64,000 nt of DNA from Brachionus plicatilis (GCA_010279815.1 QEOQ01000316.1:1446627-1510626); one strand, 5' to 3'. Shown: positions 1-12,251, counted from the stretch's first letter. Numbers and translations: made by a program. The notes: generated by a model not told the origin, from the sequence alone.

Positions 1-1005
1 CGGAGTAATTTTTTTTACACTCAATTGAATTATTTTTGATTTTTATTCCGAATTCTTTCAAAAGGAATATGAAGGCGAAAGAAATGAGGAGAAAGAGAGA
101 CATGGCTACGGTAAAGCAGTGCTGCCAAACAGAGACTCTTATGAAGGATATTATCAGCATGGTAAACGACATGGCCAAGGAACATATAAATTCAAAAATG
201 GTTGCCGGTATATTGGCGAGTATGTGAAGAACAAAAAACACGGCCAAGGAACTTTCTTCTATTTGGATGGTTCTAAATACGAAGGCTCCTGGGTCGATGA
301 CTTGAGAGAGGGCTACGGTGTTTACCATTATGCCAATGGGGACAGATATGAAGGAGAGTGGAAACAGGACCTACGCCATGGTCAAGGAACTTATTTTTAC
401 GCCGAAACTGGCAGTAAATATGTCGGTCTGTGGAAAAAGGGAAAAATGACTGGACACGGCGAAGTTATTCACAAAAATCATAAATATGTTGGAAAATTTA
501 AAGAAAACTTTGTAAGATTTTACCTTTTTTAATTTATAAAATATTTGAGTTTTTATCAGCCAAGAGGAAATGGCAAGTATGTGTTCGACATTGGTTGTGA
601 ACAAATTGGAGAGTATTTGACATCTGCTCAAGTAAATTGATTAGATTTAAAAATCTAGAAAAATTGGGAAACTTATTTGAATTTTTTCAGCCATTGGAAG
701 ACGGTGCCGATGAAGACGCTCCGCCAGTAATGACCAGTAAATGGATTGCTCATACAACACAGCAGCTGTCCAACATGCTTGAACCATCGCCTGAAGATTT
801 AATTGACAATGATGACGAGGAAAAAAATAGCGAGTCGAACGCTGGAAATGATGGAAACCAAGATGACAACACAGAAAACGGAAATAATGACAGTAAGAAT
901 TTTTTAAAAATTAAAAAAAAAAAGAAAGTTTATTTTATTCATTTTTTTTTTTAAGATGACGTGTCCGAAGACCGAGGAGATGACCAAAATGAAGCAGAAG
1001 ATTAA
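1..1005 (+). CDS. RSPH1: Radial spoke head 1 homologue (MORN repeats), 5' partial
   Basis: Axonemal radial-spoke protein of motile cilia. Exons read as 1-4, 65-511, 560-631, 691-892 and 956-1005, with GT/AG introns and consistent phases; the last codon of the fragmentary first exon (GGA) gives the G of the conserved GEYEG start. Tandem MORN repeats follow ([32 protein letters not shown] and others), then the family-typical YVFDIGCEQ segment and an acidic Asp/Glu/Asn-rich tail. The order of repeats and the GCEQ block match vertebrate RSPH1; the acidic tail is shorter. The N-terminal part lies left of the window. A poly(A) signal AATAAA is at 1051-1056. Sure of family and orthology; the first intron (5-64) is inferred from homology. 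Confidence 0.93.
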
Positions 1006-1356
1006 ACTAGATTTTGTTATTTTTTTTTAAGACATTAAATACCATTTTTTAATAAAATATGTTCCAGATTAATTCATTGTTATTTTTTTTTTGAAGACAT
1101 GTTATTAAGTCATTGTTTGGAATCAAAATTTTGACACTGTCACTCATTTGGGAATTGCTATTAAACCCTTTTAAAACGGCGTACCCTTTTTTACATCTTT
1201 TCAATTCAAGTAAATCAAAAATAGATTTATTTTTTTATCACGTGAATTTAAATTTAAAATTCCTTAAATTTGTACATGAAATATTTAAAAGTTTGGATTA
1301 ATTTTTCTTAAGCTTTATTTTAATTTAAAAAAAAAATAGAAGATATAAAATAAACT

Positions 1357-1587
1357 ATGGATAGCGTTAAGCCGATTTCAGATGCTGGTTCAGTCAAAAT
1401 AGGCTATGGTCATGGTCATGGTTTGGATTTGAACAAGGGAAATATTAGTCTCAAAAACACTCAAATTGCTTCTTGTTATTCAATCGGCTCCGGGTGTGGA
1501 CATGGAAAGTGTTTTTTCAAGAAGTTAGAAGAATTGTATTCCGAATCGGACATAGAGTACATTGATTCGGAAACCGATGAAGAATAG
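1357..1587 (+). CDS. Small hypothetical protein, 76 aa
   Basis: Single-exon ORF with ATG in an A-rich context, 350 bp downstream of RSPH1 on the same strand. The product has a Gly/His-rich middle (GYGHGHG, GCGHGKC) and an acidic Ser/Glu/Asp tail (SESDIEYIDSETDEE). The mixed, non-repetitive codon content and a downstream run of AATAAA-like signals (about 1690-1720) favour a real gene over chance in such AT-rich DNA. I do not recognise a family. No signal peptide or membrane segment is visible. Confidence 0.5.
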   Translation: MDSVKPISDAGSVKIGYGHGHGLDLNKGNISLKNTQIASCYSIGSGCGHGKCFFKKLEELYSESDIEYIDSETDEE

Positions 1588-2904
1588 ATTTGTTTAGTTA
1601 CCTGACTTTATTTTTATTAAAAAATTTCGTTTTCCTATTCTTTTTTTTTAGTATTTGAAAATTTTGCAAATATTTAATAATTTGTTAAAATAAATACCAT
1701 TTTTTTTCTAAATAATAAATCGTTATAATTTTATGTCAGAAATTTTCTTTCAAACATCTACAAAATTAATGCTGAAATATGAAAATAAATTTTTTTTCTA
1801 ATTTAATAAAATTCTTTTGAAAAAAAAATTTAAAAATCAATTATTCTTCGCCTTCAAATCCGCATAAAAATAAAGGAAAAGTATTTTTTTTCAAAAATAT
1901 TGCCGGTAGTTTTATGCTAGTTCTGGAATTTGTGGAGAAAAAATGCTTAGATTTCCTAATGAACAATTAGCACTCTAAAATTTAATTAACAATTCAAATT
2001 TTTGTACACCTGTTTAGCATTTATTTACAGAAATTTAATAAATATTTAAGTAACAACGAATTATTTAATTCGTAAAAAATAATTAAGTTTATTTGCCAGC
2101 ATCAGAAAAGAAAATTTATTTTTTAATAATAAATACGTGAGTTACGTGAGTAATTTGAGGATAAGATTATGCTAAGAAAATATAAAGAATCTGTTTTGCT
2201 AATTGACTCATTTATACATCTCTAAACGGATTTAAATATTAAATTAGAAATGGCTTGTGTAATTTGTTTTTTTAATTTTGTTTATTTATTAAGCTTATAA
2301 TTTAATTTTGGTTTAGAGTTTATGGATTATTTGATGTAAATTAAGATTAAGGTGAAGGGTAATATTTGGCAAGTTTTAAAATATGTTCAAGAGTGTTTTA
2401 TATTAGAGCAAAATTTTGGATTTTTTTTAAATCATCATTTCTTAGTTCATGTTTCTTAAAAGCTTAAAAAAATTTAATTTAAATTTTAGTCAGAGTTTTA
2501 ATGAGCTAAAAATCAAAAATTTCATCTCATCAATTTTGTCTTATTATGTTTTAGAGTTATAAATTATGAATTTAGAAATGTACTTTTTTTAATTACCGTA
2601 AACTCTTAAAATTTAGGCGAACTTAAAGCTCAGTTTTTATGGAGTTATTACCATCTAGATCGAGTTATAACAAGAATTTAATTCTTTTTTTAGAAATTCG
2701 CTTAAATTTAGCGTTTCCATTGATTTAAAAAAATAAAAAATACAGCTTTATCATAATTATTGAGAGTTGCTCTAAATTTTGAATAATTTCTAAATACTAA
2801 ATTTTTGTCGTGAATCAAGGCAAATATTGGACGTTATTAAATGGAAGATTAGCTAAATTTGAGTCTATTTCTATAATAAAATAAAAAGTTTAATTTTAAC
2901 ATGG
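1588..2904. other. AT-rich intergenic stretch
   Basis: About 1.3 kb between the small ORF and the hAT-type MITE. I see only low-complexity A/T runs, no long ORF and no clear repeat. Confidence 0.6.
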
Positions 2905-2912
2905 TTTAGATG

Positions 2913-3431
2913 CAGAGTTCTTTAAAAGCCCCAAATTTAAAAAAGTCTAAGTCCAGACTTTTTTTTTCAAAAGTTCAAGTCAATCACTTTTATATTTTTT
3001 TATTTTTAAAGTCCGGCCTCATAAATTTTTTTCCGTTCCAGATAGTTATTGCGACGGCCAAATATTCTTTTTGCCGTTCCAGATAGTTATTGCGACGGCC
3101 AAAATGTCTTTTTGCCGTTCCAGATAGTTATTGCGACGGCCAAAATTTCTTTTTGCCGTTCCAGATAGTTATTGCGACGGCCAAATATTCTTTTTGCCGT
3201 TCCAGGTTATTATTGGGGTCGCTAAATATTCTTTTTGCCGTTCCTGGTTATAATTGGGGTCGCTAAATATTCTTTTTGCCGTTCCAGATAGTTATGGTAA
3301 AGGCCTAGTTAAAGTCAAAGTCGGGACTTTAAAAAAAGAAAATTTAAAAAGTATTTGGCTCAGAATTTTGAAAAAAAAAGAAGATTCTGACTTGGACTTG
3401 ACTTGAGACTTGTGACTTTTAAACAACTCTG
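2913..3431. mobile_element. hAT-type MITE with 8-bp target duplication
   Basis: Terminal inverted repeats begin CAGAGTTCTTT (2913) and end AACAACTCTG (3431). Inside both ends are AAGTC/GACTT-rich subterminal segments. The flanks carry the same 8-mer TTTAGATG at 2905-2912 and 3432-3439. CAGAG ends plus an 8-bp duplication are the hallmark of hAT superfamily elements. There is no transposase ORF, so it is non-autonomous. The interior is mostly a 41-bp tandem array. A related copy lies at 58043-58423. Confidence 0.85.
3033..3300. repeat. 41-bp tandem repeat, about 6.5 copies
   Basis: The unit starts CCGTTCCAGATAGTTATTG and recurs at exactly 41-bp spacing (3033, 3074, 3115, 3156, 3197, 3238, 3279). 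Copies 1-4 share the GCGACGGCC variant; copies 5-6 share a GGGGTCGC variant, which shows higher-order expansion. The array sits inside the MITE at 2913-3431. Confidence 0.95.
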
Positions 3432-3987
3432 TTTAGATGGCAATAACTCCAAAAGAATGAACTTTCGCTAATTTTTATTTAAATTAAATTATTTATTAGA
3501 ATTTATTTAGCATTATAAATTACGCTATTTTTGGGACATTGACCTGAATAGCAAAAAAAATTCAAAACCAAAAGGAGCCATTAATTTGGACAATTTAAAA
3601 AAAAAAATTTCAAAAAAATTTTTTATTTTAAATTTTCATTTTGTTGATGCAAATTTGAAGTTTTATTTGAAACAAACTTGAGTCTAGTTGCAACTGATAT
3701 TGCAAAAAATTTCCCAAATACAAAAGTAAATTGCATTTTGTCTTAATTCATAATTTCAATTGCATATTCGTCATCACTATTCTATCTTGATCAATTCAAT
3801 CTTTCATCAACAAAACCACTTGGCAACATTTTTAATTCAATTATAAGCTTTGAATGTGTAAGTGAGAGCTTGTATTTTCTTCTATTTAGATTTAAACTCA
3901 CAATACGAATGGATCTGTGATTTGCTAAGCACGCCGCCCCAGTCTAGTTAATTAATTTTTATTAAAAAAACAAAAACAATTAATAAA

Positions 3988-6900
3988 ATGAGACTTTTTT
4001 TATCAATTTTACTTCTAAATTTTATTCTGCTATCTAACCAAAATCAAAATGAAAATCTCTCCAAACACTATCTGCTTCAAATGACCACAAACGATGCCAA
4101 TGAGGCGAACAGCTTGCTCAAAGACACAGGATTCCGCATTTTGCGCCAAGTCGGTCCACTGAACGGTGTGTACATGGTCGAGGCGGAGCAGCACCGCATC
4201 TCCAAGCGGTCCGCTCACGACCTCCACAAAGCAGCGCGCAAAATAACCTCTCACCCCCGAGTCCAACTGTTTGAGCGCGAAAAAATCCTAACCAGACACA
4301 AAAGGGACTTCATCGAACTTCCTCTAGAGATGCACATAGAAAAGCTGGGTCGATCGGCAGACAAAAGTGCCAACGAGGACCCGTTCTGGAGCGACATGTG
4401 GTACCTGAACCGTCACAACAAAAACCCGTCTCTTTTTGACATGAACGTGACCGGAGCCTGGTCCCAGGGCTACTCGGGCAAAGGCGTATCTGTGACCTTT
4501 CTGGACGACGGTCTCGAATGGGACCACCCGGACATACGCCAAAACTACGACCCCAAAGCCAGCGCTGACATAAACAACCATGACGATGACCCGATGCCGC
4601 GCTACGAAGAAACCAACGAGAACAAGCACGGCACCAGATGCGCCGGCGAAGTGGCGGCAGTGGCCAACAACAGCATTTGTTCGGTGGGCATCGCGTATAA
4701 CGCGGGCATCGGCGGCATTAAGATGCTCGACGGAGATGTGACCGACTCGGTCGAGGCCAGCTCTCTGGGCTTCAACTCTGATCACGTGGCCATCTATTCG
4801 GCCAGCTGGGGCCCGGACGACAATGGAGAAGTGGTGGACGGACCGGGACCCTTGGCCAGGAGGGCGTTTGTACAGGGCGTCAAAAGTGGACGCGCCGGAT
4901 TAGGCTCAATTTTTGTGTGGGCGTCCGGAAATGGCGGCAGGTTTCAGGACTCTTGTGCGTGCGATGGCTACGCGAACAGCATTTACACGCTGTCGATTAG
5001 CAGCACTTCGGAGCGAAGCGAGAAGCCGTGGTACCTGGAAGAGTGCGCGTCCACGCTGGCCACCACTTATAGCAGTGGTGACGAGAGGGCAGGCGAAAAA
5101 GAAATAATCACCACTGACATCAGACACAAATGCACTGCCAAACACACTGGCACCTCGGCGGCAGCGCCAATCGCCGCCGGCATCATTGCCCTGGCTCTGG
5201 AGGCCAACCCTAAGCTCACTTGGAGGGACGTCATGTTCATTACGGCTCTTACGTCGCGGCCCAAAGCCATCAAGTCAAACAATTACATTGAGAACAAGCG
5301 CGGCCTCTTGGTCAGCTCCAGGTACGGCTTTGGGCTCATGGACGCCGGAAGAATGGTCGAAGTGGCCAAAGATTGGATCAGTGTGCCTCCGATGGTCTCT
5401 TGTTCTATTCAGAACTCAAATTTTCAGGTGAAGACAATGCAGAAGTCGCATGTTATCGAGGCTGTATTGACCACTGATGCTTGCCATGGAACCATCAATG
5501 AGGTGAATTATATTGAGCAGGTTGAAGTTATTGTGAGTGTGCGGGCGCAGCAAAGGGGCCTATTGGAAATTTATCTCACTTCGCCCATGGGCACCAGGAC
5601 ACAAATTTTGCCGGTAAAAATTTATTTAAATTTATTCCAAGAGTGAAGCCAAAAAGAAATGGAGCAGAATTTTGTTGTTGTTGTTGTTGCCAAAGGTGCT
5701 CTAAGTATTGATACAGTGGTGATTTGATAACAGTATTTTTACGAATAATTACGTAAAATACCGTAAATTAACCAAATTTTACCACATTTTACGTAAATTA
5801 ACGTAAAATCCGAAAAGTTAAAAAAAGGTAATTAACGAAAAATTACGTACATTTTCTGGATTTTGAGATAATTTTGGTAAAATTCAAAATTTTTGAAAAA
5901 ATGTCTTTTTTTTCGAAAAATCGAAAATTTAAGAAAGTCTATTTTTTTTATAAATTTATGGAAAAAAAAACTTTCTTAAATTTTCGATTTTTCGAAAAAA
6001 AAGACATTTTTTCAAAAATTTTGAATTTTGTATTGGCCGTTTTGAATTTTACCAAATTTTACCAAAATTATCTCAAAATCCAGAAAATGTACGTAATTTT
6101 TCGTAAAATACTGTTATCAAAACACCACTGTAAGCAGACAAAAAAAATTTTTTATTTTTAAAATGTGTGCTATTGTGAATATTGGATGAGAGAGCAAAAA
6201 TTTTAAAATTAAAAAACCCCTTTTTTTGTCCAAAATGAGTCGTGTAAAATTATTGCACTGAGTAAACTTGGCTGATCCAAAGTTGGTACCAGGTGACACA
6301 TTTTGCAGAATGACTTTTAGGCACCAGGTAGAAAATAACATATAAGGAAGATACTAGAATATATAAAAAGAGAAGGCCGCATAAATATTTTTTTTTTTTT
6401 AAAGGTAAATAAATAAACATAAGTAAAAATGAGAAAAAAATATATGTATGTTTTTATTATTTTTTTTTAATCAATCCTGCATTGATAAAATTGAAAACCA
6501 GTTTTTTTTAAATTCTTAGCAATTATTTTAAAAATAAATGCCAAACATTTTTAAACAAAATTTGTTAAACATAAACAAAAGCAAAATATTAAAAAATTTT
6601 TAATATTTAGAAGGAAAGATCGAATATTGATAGGAACAGTACTAAATGTTAAGTTTTTTAAACTTTTTTTTGAATTTCATGTTAAAAATTTTCAAAATTT
6701 TACTTTAAATATTGCTTTGCTTTAAGTTTTTATGCTCCTAACTTCACCGCCGCTAAAAAAAAAGAAAATCATAAATCTAATCTTTTTATGCTATTTGTCA
6801 GCCTTTCTTTTTTTTTTACAAATATTTTATCCTCTATTCGAAGATAATCAATATCATCAAGAGTACAACAGCCCATTATATGGTAACAAAATAACAAGCT

Positions 6901-9900
6901 GAACTTATATGTTTTTTCTCTCTCAAAAAAATTTGATATCATACTTTTATAATTTTTTATCTCTAAAAAACTAACATTATATATTTTATGTTTTTATTGT
7001 CTTTTTCAAAATTCCCTGTATGTTTCTTTTTGTTGACTTTATCTTTTTATATGTTTTTTGCTATCTCGTCCGATTTTTATACCTAACCAAAAAGTTGTTT
7101 TAATTTGAAGTTTTAATTTATTTAGTTTTAATTTTTGTTTTTATTCTTTGTTCCAAAATTTACAATGCCAATTCATTTGCCGAGTTTTTACAGAGAATGA
7201 ATTTAAATTTATGGCCTTTATTTCTTTCGTGAGCTAATTTTTTAATTTAAAATTTTTTTTTATTTTTTTAATCTACATAACATGTTAATCATGTTATATT
7301 AAAATTATTTAAATTAAACCAAAGATTTATTTTAAATAAAATTTTTAAATTGATCATCAACTTAAAGATGCCATTTAATTACACAGATTTTTTTGAATTG
7401 TTAATTATAAAAAATTTTCAAAATATTTTAAAGAGGTGTTTTTTGGTGATCGAAATTTATTTTTTGTGATAAAAATTTTATCTGGTTCTTATAATGATGA
7501 TCAAATAAAATGTCAACCAAATTTACATGATACCATTGATTTGTGAACAATTGACTTCTCTATATTAAAGAAATTCAGATTCTTTAAATAACTTCATTTC
7601 TTTTGGCTTAAATTTATCGAATTTTTTGAATTTTTTGTAGCGAGTTTAAGAAATTTTTTAGATTTAATTATTGAAAATAAATCAAAATCAGCAGAAAAAG
7701 TTCTGCTGTTGACAATTTAAAAATTTTTTGATTAAAAAGCTATTGAGCCTAAAATTTATTGTAAAATTAAAATAATTAATTAAAAAATTTGAAAAAAAAA
7801 ACAAGATTTGAAATTGATTCAATTTAATTTTTTTTATACAAGCAACGACCAAGAGACATGAGCCAGGATGGATTTAGAAAATGGTCGTTTATGAGTGTTC
7901 AAACATGGGGTGAATTTCCAAAAGGTGATTGGACCCTAACTATTGGATCAAGTGACAGATCCCAAGGTAAATACTGAGTAGTTTTTTTTCACCAAACTTT
8001 TCTAAGAATGCTTCACTTTAAGTTGAATTAAACGACTATGAATTAGTTATTCATGGCACCAAAGAAAAACCATGTGACTATGAAAAGTTCATAAATGCTG
8101 ATCAAACGACTGTAAGTTTTCTAAATAATTACGAGCGTTATCAATATTTAAAAAACACTGCTAATCCAACGCTGATAATCTCTATTAATACAATTATATT
8201 TTTTTTAATTAATCTATATTATTTTATTAATTATTAANNNNNNNNNNTATTTTTTTTTCAAACTAACTGGAACTACTCAAGTGTCGTAGAGTTTTTGTCA
8301 AAAACGCTCTTGAGTGCTCTATTTTTTCTAACACCTTGTAAAATTTATTCAATTGATATTTTCTATCTCAATGCACATATTTTAGCCTCTAAAAACATCA
8401 ACGGAATCGTTAGAACAAACTAGTGGTGCTAATGAGAGCGATGCGCTCTCGGATATTTTAAATTTCAAAAATAAGAGTTTGTTCGACTATATTATGAAAA
8501 GATATTTTATCTAGTTCAATTTTTTTTTCAATTTTTTAAAATGTAAAATGCCATACAACGAATTTTTTTTAAACATTTATTAAACTAAGTTTAATTTAAA
8601 ATAAATTTTGAGAAATAAAATTTTTGCTTAATTTTCACATTTTGCTTTTAATTCGCTTGCTTAAATGCCTTTTTAAAATAACTATTTTATAGTGCCACTA
8701 TGAGTGTCTTCCAAGCGGGTATCCGTGCGGTCCCACACCATATGAGTGCCAAAAATGCGCTCATTTAACTTATATAAATGAGTATGCCAAGCAAAAATGT
8801 GTATCGTACTGTCCAAGCGGTTTTTACGCTGATTACGACTCCAAAAAGTGTCTTAAATGCCACCTTAGTTGTGCTGAATGCGCCGGGCCATCTAACGCTA
8901 ACTGCACACACTGTCCATCTGGTCTGGTTTACAACCTGGACACCAAGCAGTGTGACCAAGCGTGCCCTACCGGTCTTTTCATAAGTACGCATCTTTAAGT
9001 CCAAAAAATCACTTAAATTAAAAAATTTTCCCAAAAAGATCAAAATAATCAATGTGAAAAATGTGATGAAAAATGTGAAACATGTGAATTTAGTCCTCTT
9101 AATTGTCTTTCATGTAAAAATATAATTGCCCAACAATATAGTCTTGTTTTTAAAAATAACTACTGTGTATTGAATAAGAAAAATGATGAATGTGACACTG
9201 GTGAATACTTCGATGATTCGACATCTGAATGTAGACAATGTGACATTACATGTAATGAATGCAGTTCTAGTACTGAATTTTCTTGTTTGAGCTGTAGTGA
9301 TCCACGTAGGCCATTTTTAAAGCATGGTCAATGTGTGAGTGTGTGCCAAAAAGGATTCTATTTGAACGAAACACTTCAAAAGTGTTTCAAATGTAGCGAC
9401 AGTTGTCAGACATGTAGTTCGAATACAAGTGCTTGTTTAAAGTGCATGGATGGTTTTAGACTGAGTGAAATGGGCAAATGTGAACCTTTAGTTTTAATGG
9501 ACAGCGAATGTTTGGACAAAAATTGTCTACAATGCAGCGGAAATAACACAGAAAAATGCAAAATATGCAAAAATGGATAGTAAGATATTATATTGTTTTG
9601 AGTAAATGTTTAAAAAAAAATTTTTTTTTTAGTTATTTATTAAATGGAAATTGTGTTCAGGATGCACCGGAAGGTTATTTTAAGCAAATTTTGCTGACTA
9701 ATCGAGGGTTCATGAGGGTAATACAGAAATGTGAGGATAGCTGTTTGGCATGTTCGAATGAAACTGAATGTTCAAAATGCACGGATGATTACCATTTATT
9801 TGGTAATAAGTGCATACAAATTTGCCAGCCAGGATTTTATCAAGATGATGATAAATGTGCAAAATGTCCATATCCATGTGAAAAATGCATCAATTCGACA

Positions 9901-10536
9901 AATTGTTTGAGCTGTGAGGAAAATAAAATTCTTTTTGGCTCTAAATGTTTGGATAAATGTCCAATTAATTATTACCAGGATGGAAAATTGTGCAAACAAT
10001 GTCATCCTTCATGTGAAACATGCAGCTCGGGTGACAAGACATCGTGCCTCACATGTAGCATTGGATTTAGCTATAAAGACAGCAAATGTGAAAGCAATTG
10101 TGCCGAAGGCACTTATTTTGACAAAAATGAAGAATTATGTTCCTTATGTAATACTACAATATGTGCCAGCTGTATTTCGGATGCGAATACTTGCACCAAA
10201 TGTTTGGATTCGCTTGGTTTGGATTTGAAAAGCAGGAGCTGCAAACCTTGTTGTTCCCACGATCTTCCAGGAAAGAAAAAATATTCACCATGCTGTGTTT
10301 GTGATAAAAGTGACCCTCCAATGTGTCTGAGTAACGAGGAGAAAAATGAATCTGTACCCGACGAATTAAATATGAGAAAAAAATCCGTTTATAGTATTTT
10401 TATAATAATTTTATTTATTTTTTCTATAATTCTTGTATTAATTTCTATAATTTACTTTTTAAAATCCATTAAAATGTCATCTTCAAAAGCCAGTGAATTC
10501 AAAAATGTCGAATATACGGCTCTTGGTGAATTTTGA
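3988..10536 (+). CDS. Furin-like proprotein convertase (Fur2/PC5 type), long form
   Basis: Secretory-pathway serine endoprotease that cleaves proproteins after dibasic sites. Exons 3988-5613, 7843-7966, 8023-8111, 8693-8984, 9039-9579 and 9633-10536 join in frame to 1191 aa. Order: signal peptide; prodomain with an internal SKR site (residue 74) and the autocleavage site RHKR (103-106); S8 catalytic domain with D173 (LDDG), H214 (KHGT), oxyanion N315 (SGNGG) and S390 (TGTSAAAP); P domain finishing in exon 3; then a long Cys-rich furin-repeat region, one transmembrane helix and a short tail ending EYTALGEF. YTAL fits a YxxPhi sorting signal. This layout is that of PC5B/PACE4/Drosophila Fur2 rather than short furin. 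Exon 1 is far richer in G+C than the other exons. Poly(A) signal near 10669. Confidence 0.93.
5614..7842 (+). other. Large intron of the convertase, MITE-bearing
   Basis: 2.2-kb intron between the catalytic exon and the P-domain exon, about 40 times the usual local intron length. It holds the foldback element at 5714-6130 and otherwise AT-rich low-complexity DNA. No other gene is visible in it. Confidence 0.8.
5714..6130. mobile_element. Foldback MITE with TA target site
   Basis: A near-perfect 417-bp palindrome. The ends are CAGTGGTGATTTGATAACAG and its inverse (ending CACCACTG), each flanked by TA. The centre (about 5885-6025) folds on itself over tens of bases. TA duplication and CAGTG ends suggest a Tc1/mariner-type non-autonomous element. 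There is no transposase ORF; apparent ORFs inside are mirror images of the hairpin. Confidence 0.85.
8238..8247. other. Assembly gap (10 N)
   Basis: Ten undetermined bases inside a convertase intron. The real gap size may differ, so an exon could be missing between 8112 and 8385. Confidence 1.
8386..8514 (+). CDS. Alternative 3'-terminal exon of the convertase (short form)
   Basis: A TTTTAG acceptor precedes an open phase-0 stretch of 42 codons ending in TAG (8512-8514). Exon 3 ends in phase 0 at 8111, so it can join either this exon or the Cys-rich exon at 8693, which is also phase 0. Using this exon gives a 655-aa convertase stopping just after the P domain, Ser/Thr/Asn-rich at its end and with no membrane segment. 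I found no donor in this exon that joins 8693 in frame, which argues for a terminal rather than an internal exon. Two poly(A) signals follow. Splicing is inferred. Confidence 0.6.
   Translation, partial: PLKTSTESLEQTSGANESDALSDILNFKNKSLFDYIMKRYFI
8600..8619 (+). promoter_or_regulatory. Poly(A) signals for the short convertase form
   Basis: AATAAA occurs at 8600-8605 and again at 8614-8619, about 90-100 bp after the short-form stop and before the next exon at 8693. They would let transcripts end inside the intron. Confidence 0.45.
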
Positions 10537-10733
10537 TTTAAACAGTAACATTCCGCCAAATAAGTTTATTTTTACTATCTTCCATAATTTTATATTTTTT
10601 CTGCGGATTAATCGAAATTTTGATTATTTTTAATTAATTTTTTTTTATATTTATTTTTATTAAATCAAAATAAAGAATAATAAAGCAGAAATTTTTATTT
10701 ACTTAATGTAAAAAATATTTGTTTTAATAAAAT

Positions 10734-11128
10734 TTACATTGTTGCCGAAAAAAGAACGATAAATAAAAGAATAAGTTTTGAGTATTTCAAATTTAAACTT
10801 GAATTGCATCCATCGGTTTGGCAACACGAAACTGAGCCTCCGTTTCCAAAAATTACTGGAACGTTTGTTTCAGTACATTTCGAAGCACATGTTCGAGCAA
10901 TATTAAGATTCCAAGTAAGAAAACCATAAATTTTCTGATAAATGAACAAAAAAATTAAATTAAAAAAAAAATTTTTATGCTAAATATCACTTTGCAAAAA
11001 GATTCTCCGCTTGCACAATCTATCAATGACTCAGCAGTGCTACAACCATTACAAACATAGCACTTTAGTCCATTAGAAGATGGAATCAAATTTAAAAACA
11101 CAGGTATGAAAAGAACAATCAAAAGCAT
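10734..11128 (-). CDS. Ly6/uPAR-type three-finger protein, copy A
   Basis: Two exons on the minus strand: 10991-11128 (signal peptide and first finger) and 10734-10934 (rest), with a 56-bp intron. The product has a signal peptide (MLLIVLFIPVF), LKCYVCNGC at the mature start, further paired Cys (ARTCASKC) and the diagnostic CCQTDGCN near the end, then a hydrophobic C-terminus typical of GPI-anchor signals. The CC..D.CN ending defines the Ly6/three-finger fold. Probable role: GPI-anchored surface protein of unknown ligand. Nothing points to a venom role. Its close paralogue lies 0.7 kb upstream on the same strand. Confidence 0.85.
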
Positions 11129-11861
11129 TTTAAACGAAATTAGCTTTCGATATGTTGAATTATAAATTTTAAAATAAAAAAAAACATTTTACTTTTAAAA
11201 AAAATTTTATTTTCATAATTAAAGTAATTTTAATGCTTCTATTAATTGTTTTGGTTACTGTTTTAGTAAAATAATTTTCTTTTTTGGAAAATAGTTGTAT
11301 ATATTTTTTATCAAAAGTTAAATTGATTATATTTGCGATTCGATCATTAGTTTTTCATTACATTTATATCAATGAAAGAAATTTGAAATTTGCATCTTTG
11401 AGGGAGTTCTTCTTTTGAGATTTCAGCAGATTTTAGTCATTGGTCTCAAAATTTATTTTCGTTTTTTAATAAAGACTTTTCGTACATTTAAACAAATTCG
11501 ATGTATATTTTTAGATATCTTGATGCAAGTCTAGAAATCTTTAAGAATTTTTTGTTTTATTTTCAACATTTATTTCAATTGATTGATAAACTACTTCATT
11601 TTTTTAATCATAATTCAAATAAAACAATGAATCGACAGAATAATTAACTAAGTATTATTTTTTTTTTTATATTAAACATAGATATATTAATTAAATTAAA
11701 CATATTCCAAATAATTGCTTTTTAAATTTAATAAAAAGAAGTCTAAGTAATCAAAAAATTCTATTTTATCACCAGGATAATTGATATTTTATTTAACAAA
11801 AATAAAATAATTGATTTGCTAAATGCTTATAATACATTTTTTTATTATAGCAATGAAAAAA
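11129..11861. other. Spacer between the Ly6 copies
   Basis: 733 bp of AT-rich DNA. The part at 11139-11275 is the duplicated upstream flank shared with 12262-12395. No other gene is seen. Confidence 0.7.
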
Positions 11862-12251
11862 TTAACAAAATAATATAAAAATAAATGATAAAAAATAATT
11901 AAATTTTGACCATTTCAAATTTAAACTTAAATTACAGCCATCAGTTAAGCAACATGATACTCCGGCACCATTACCAAAAATGGCTGGAACATAAACTTCG
12001 GAACATGTTTCAGAACATGCCCTTGAAACTGATAATGAATATGATATGATTCGATAACTTTTCTAAAAATCATCATAAAAAATAATTAACAAATGGTTTT
12101 CATTCAAAGTTACTAGGCAATAATTTTGACCGCTTGGACAATCTGTCAATGACTCAGCAGTGCTACAACCATTACAAACATAGCACTTAAGTCCATTAGT
12201 AGATGGAACCAAATTTAAAAACACAGGTATGAAAAGAACAATCAAAAGCAT
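11862..12251 (-). CDS. Ly6/uPAR-type three-finger protein, copy B
   Basis: Two exons on the minus strand: 12114-12251 and 11862-12062, with a 51-bp intron. Layout is identical to copy A: signal peptide, LKCYVCNGCSTAESLTDC, ACSETC, CCLTDGCN, then a hydrophobic GPI-type tail (FNYFLSFIFILFC). Exon 1 is 138 bp and exon 2 is 201 bp in both copies. DNA upstream of the two genes is also alike (11139-11275 and 12262-12395), so this is a tandem duplication with a repeat distance of about 1.12 kb. The two proteins differ mostly in the segment between the first finger and the last Cys cluster. Confidence 0.85.

Noticed and set aside
3033..3300. CRISPR-like regular array
   Set aside because: Units are contiguous 41-bp tandem repeats without unique spacers, in an animal genome.
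4030..5282. Several long open frames antisense or out of frame in convertase exon 1
   Set aside because: They mirror the GC-rich coding exon; no family motif is present and the sense frame is a clear protease.
5874..6161. 95-codon Phe/Lys-rich ORF
   Set aside because: It lies wholly in the palindromic MITE; its two halves are reverse complements.
10734..12251. Three-finger proteins as possible venom-type toxins
   Set aside because: GPI-type hydrophobic tails and the CC.TDGCN ending fit ordinary Ly6 surface proteins; nothing indicates toxicity.
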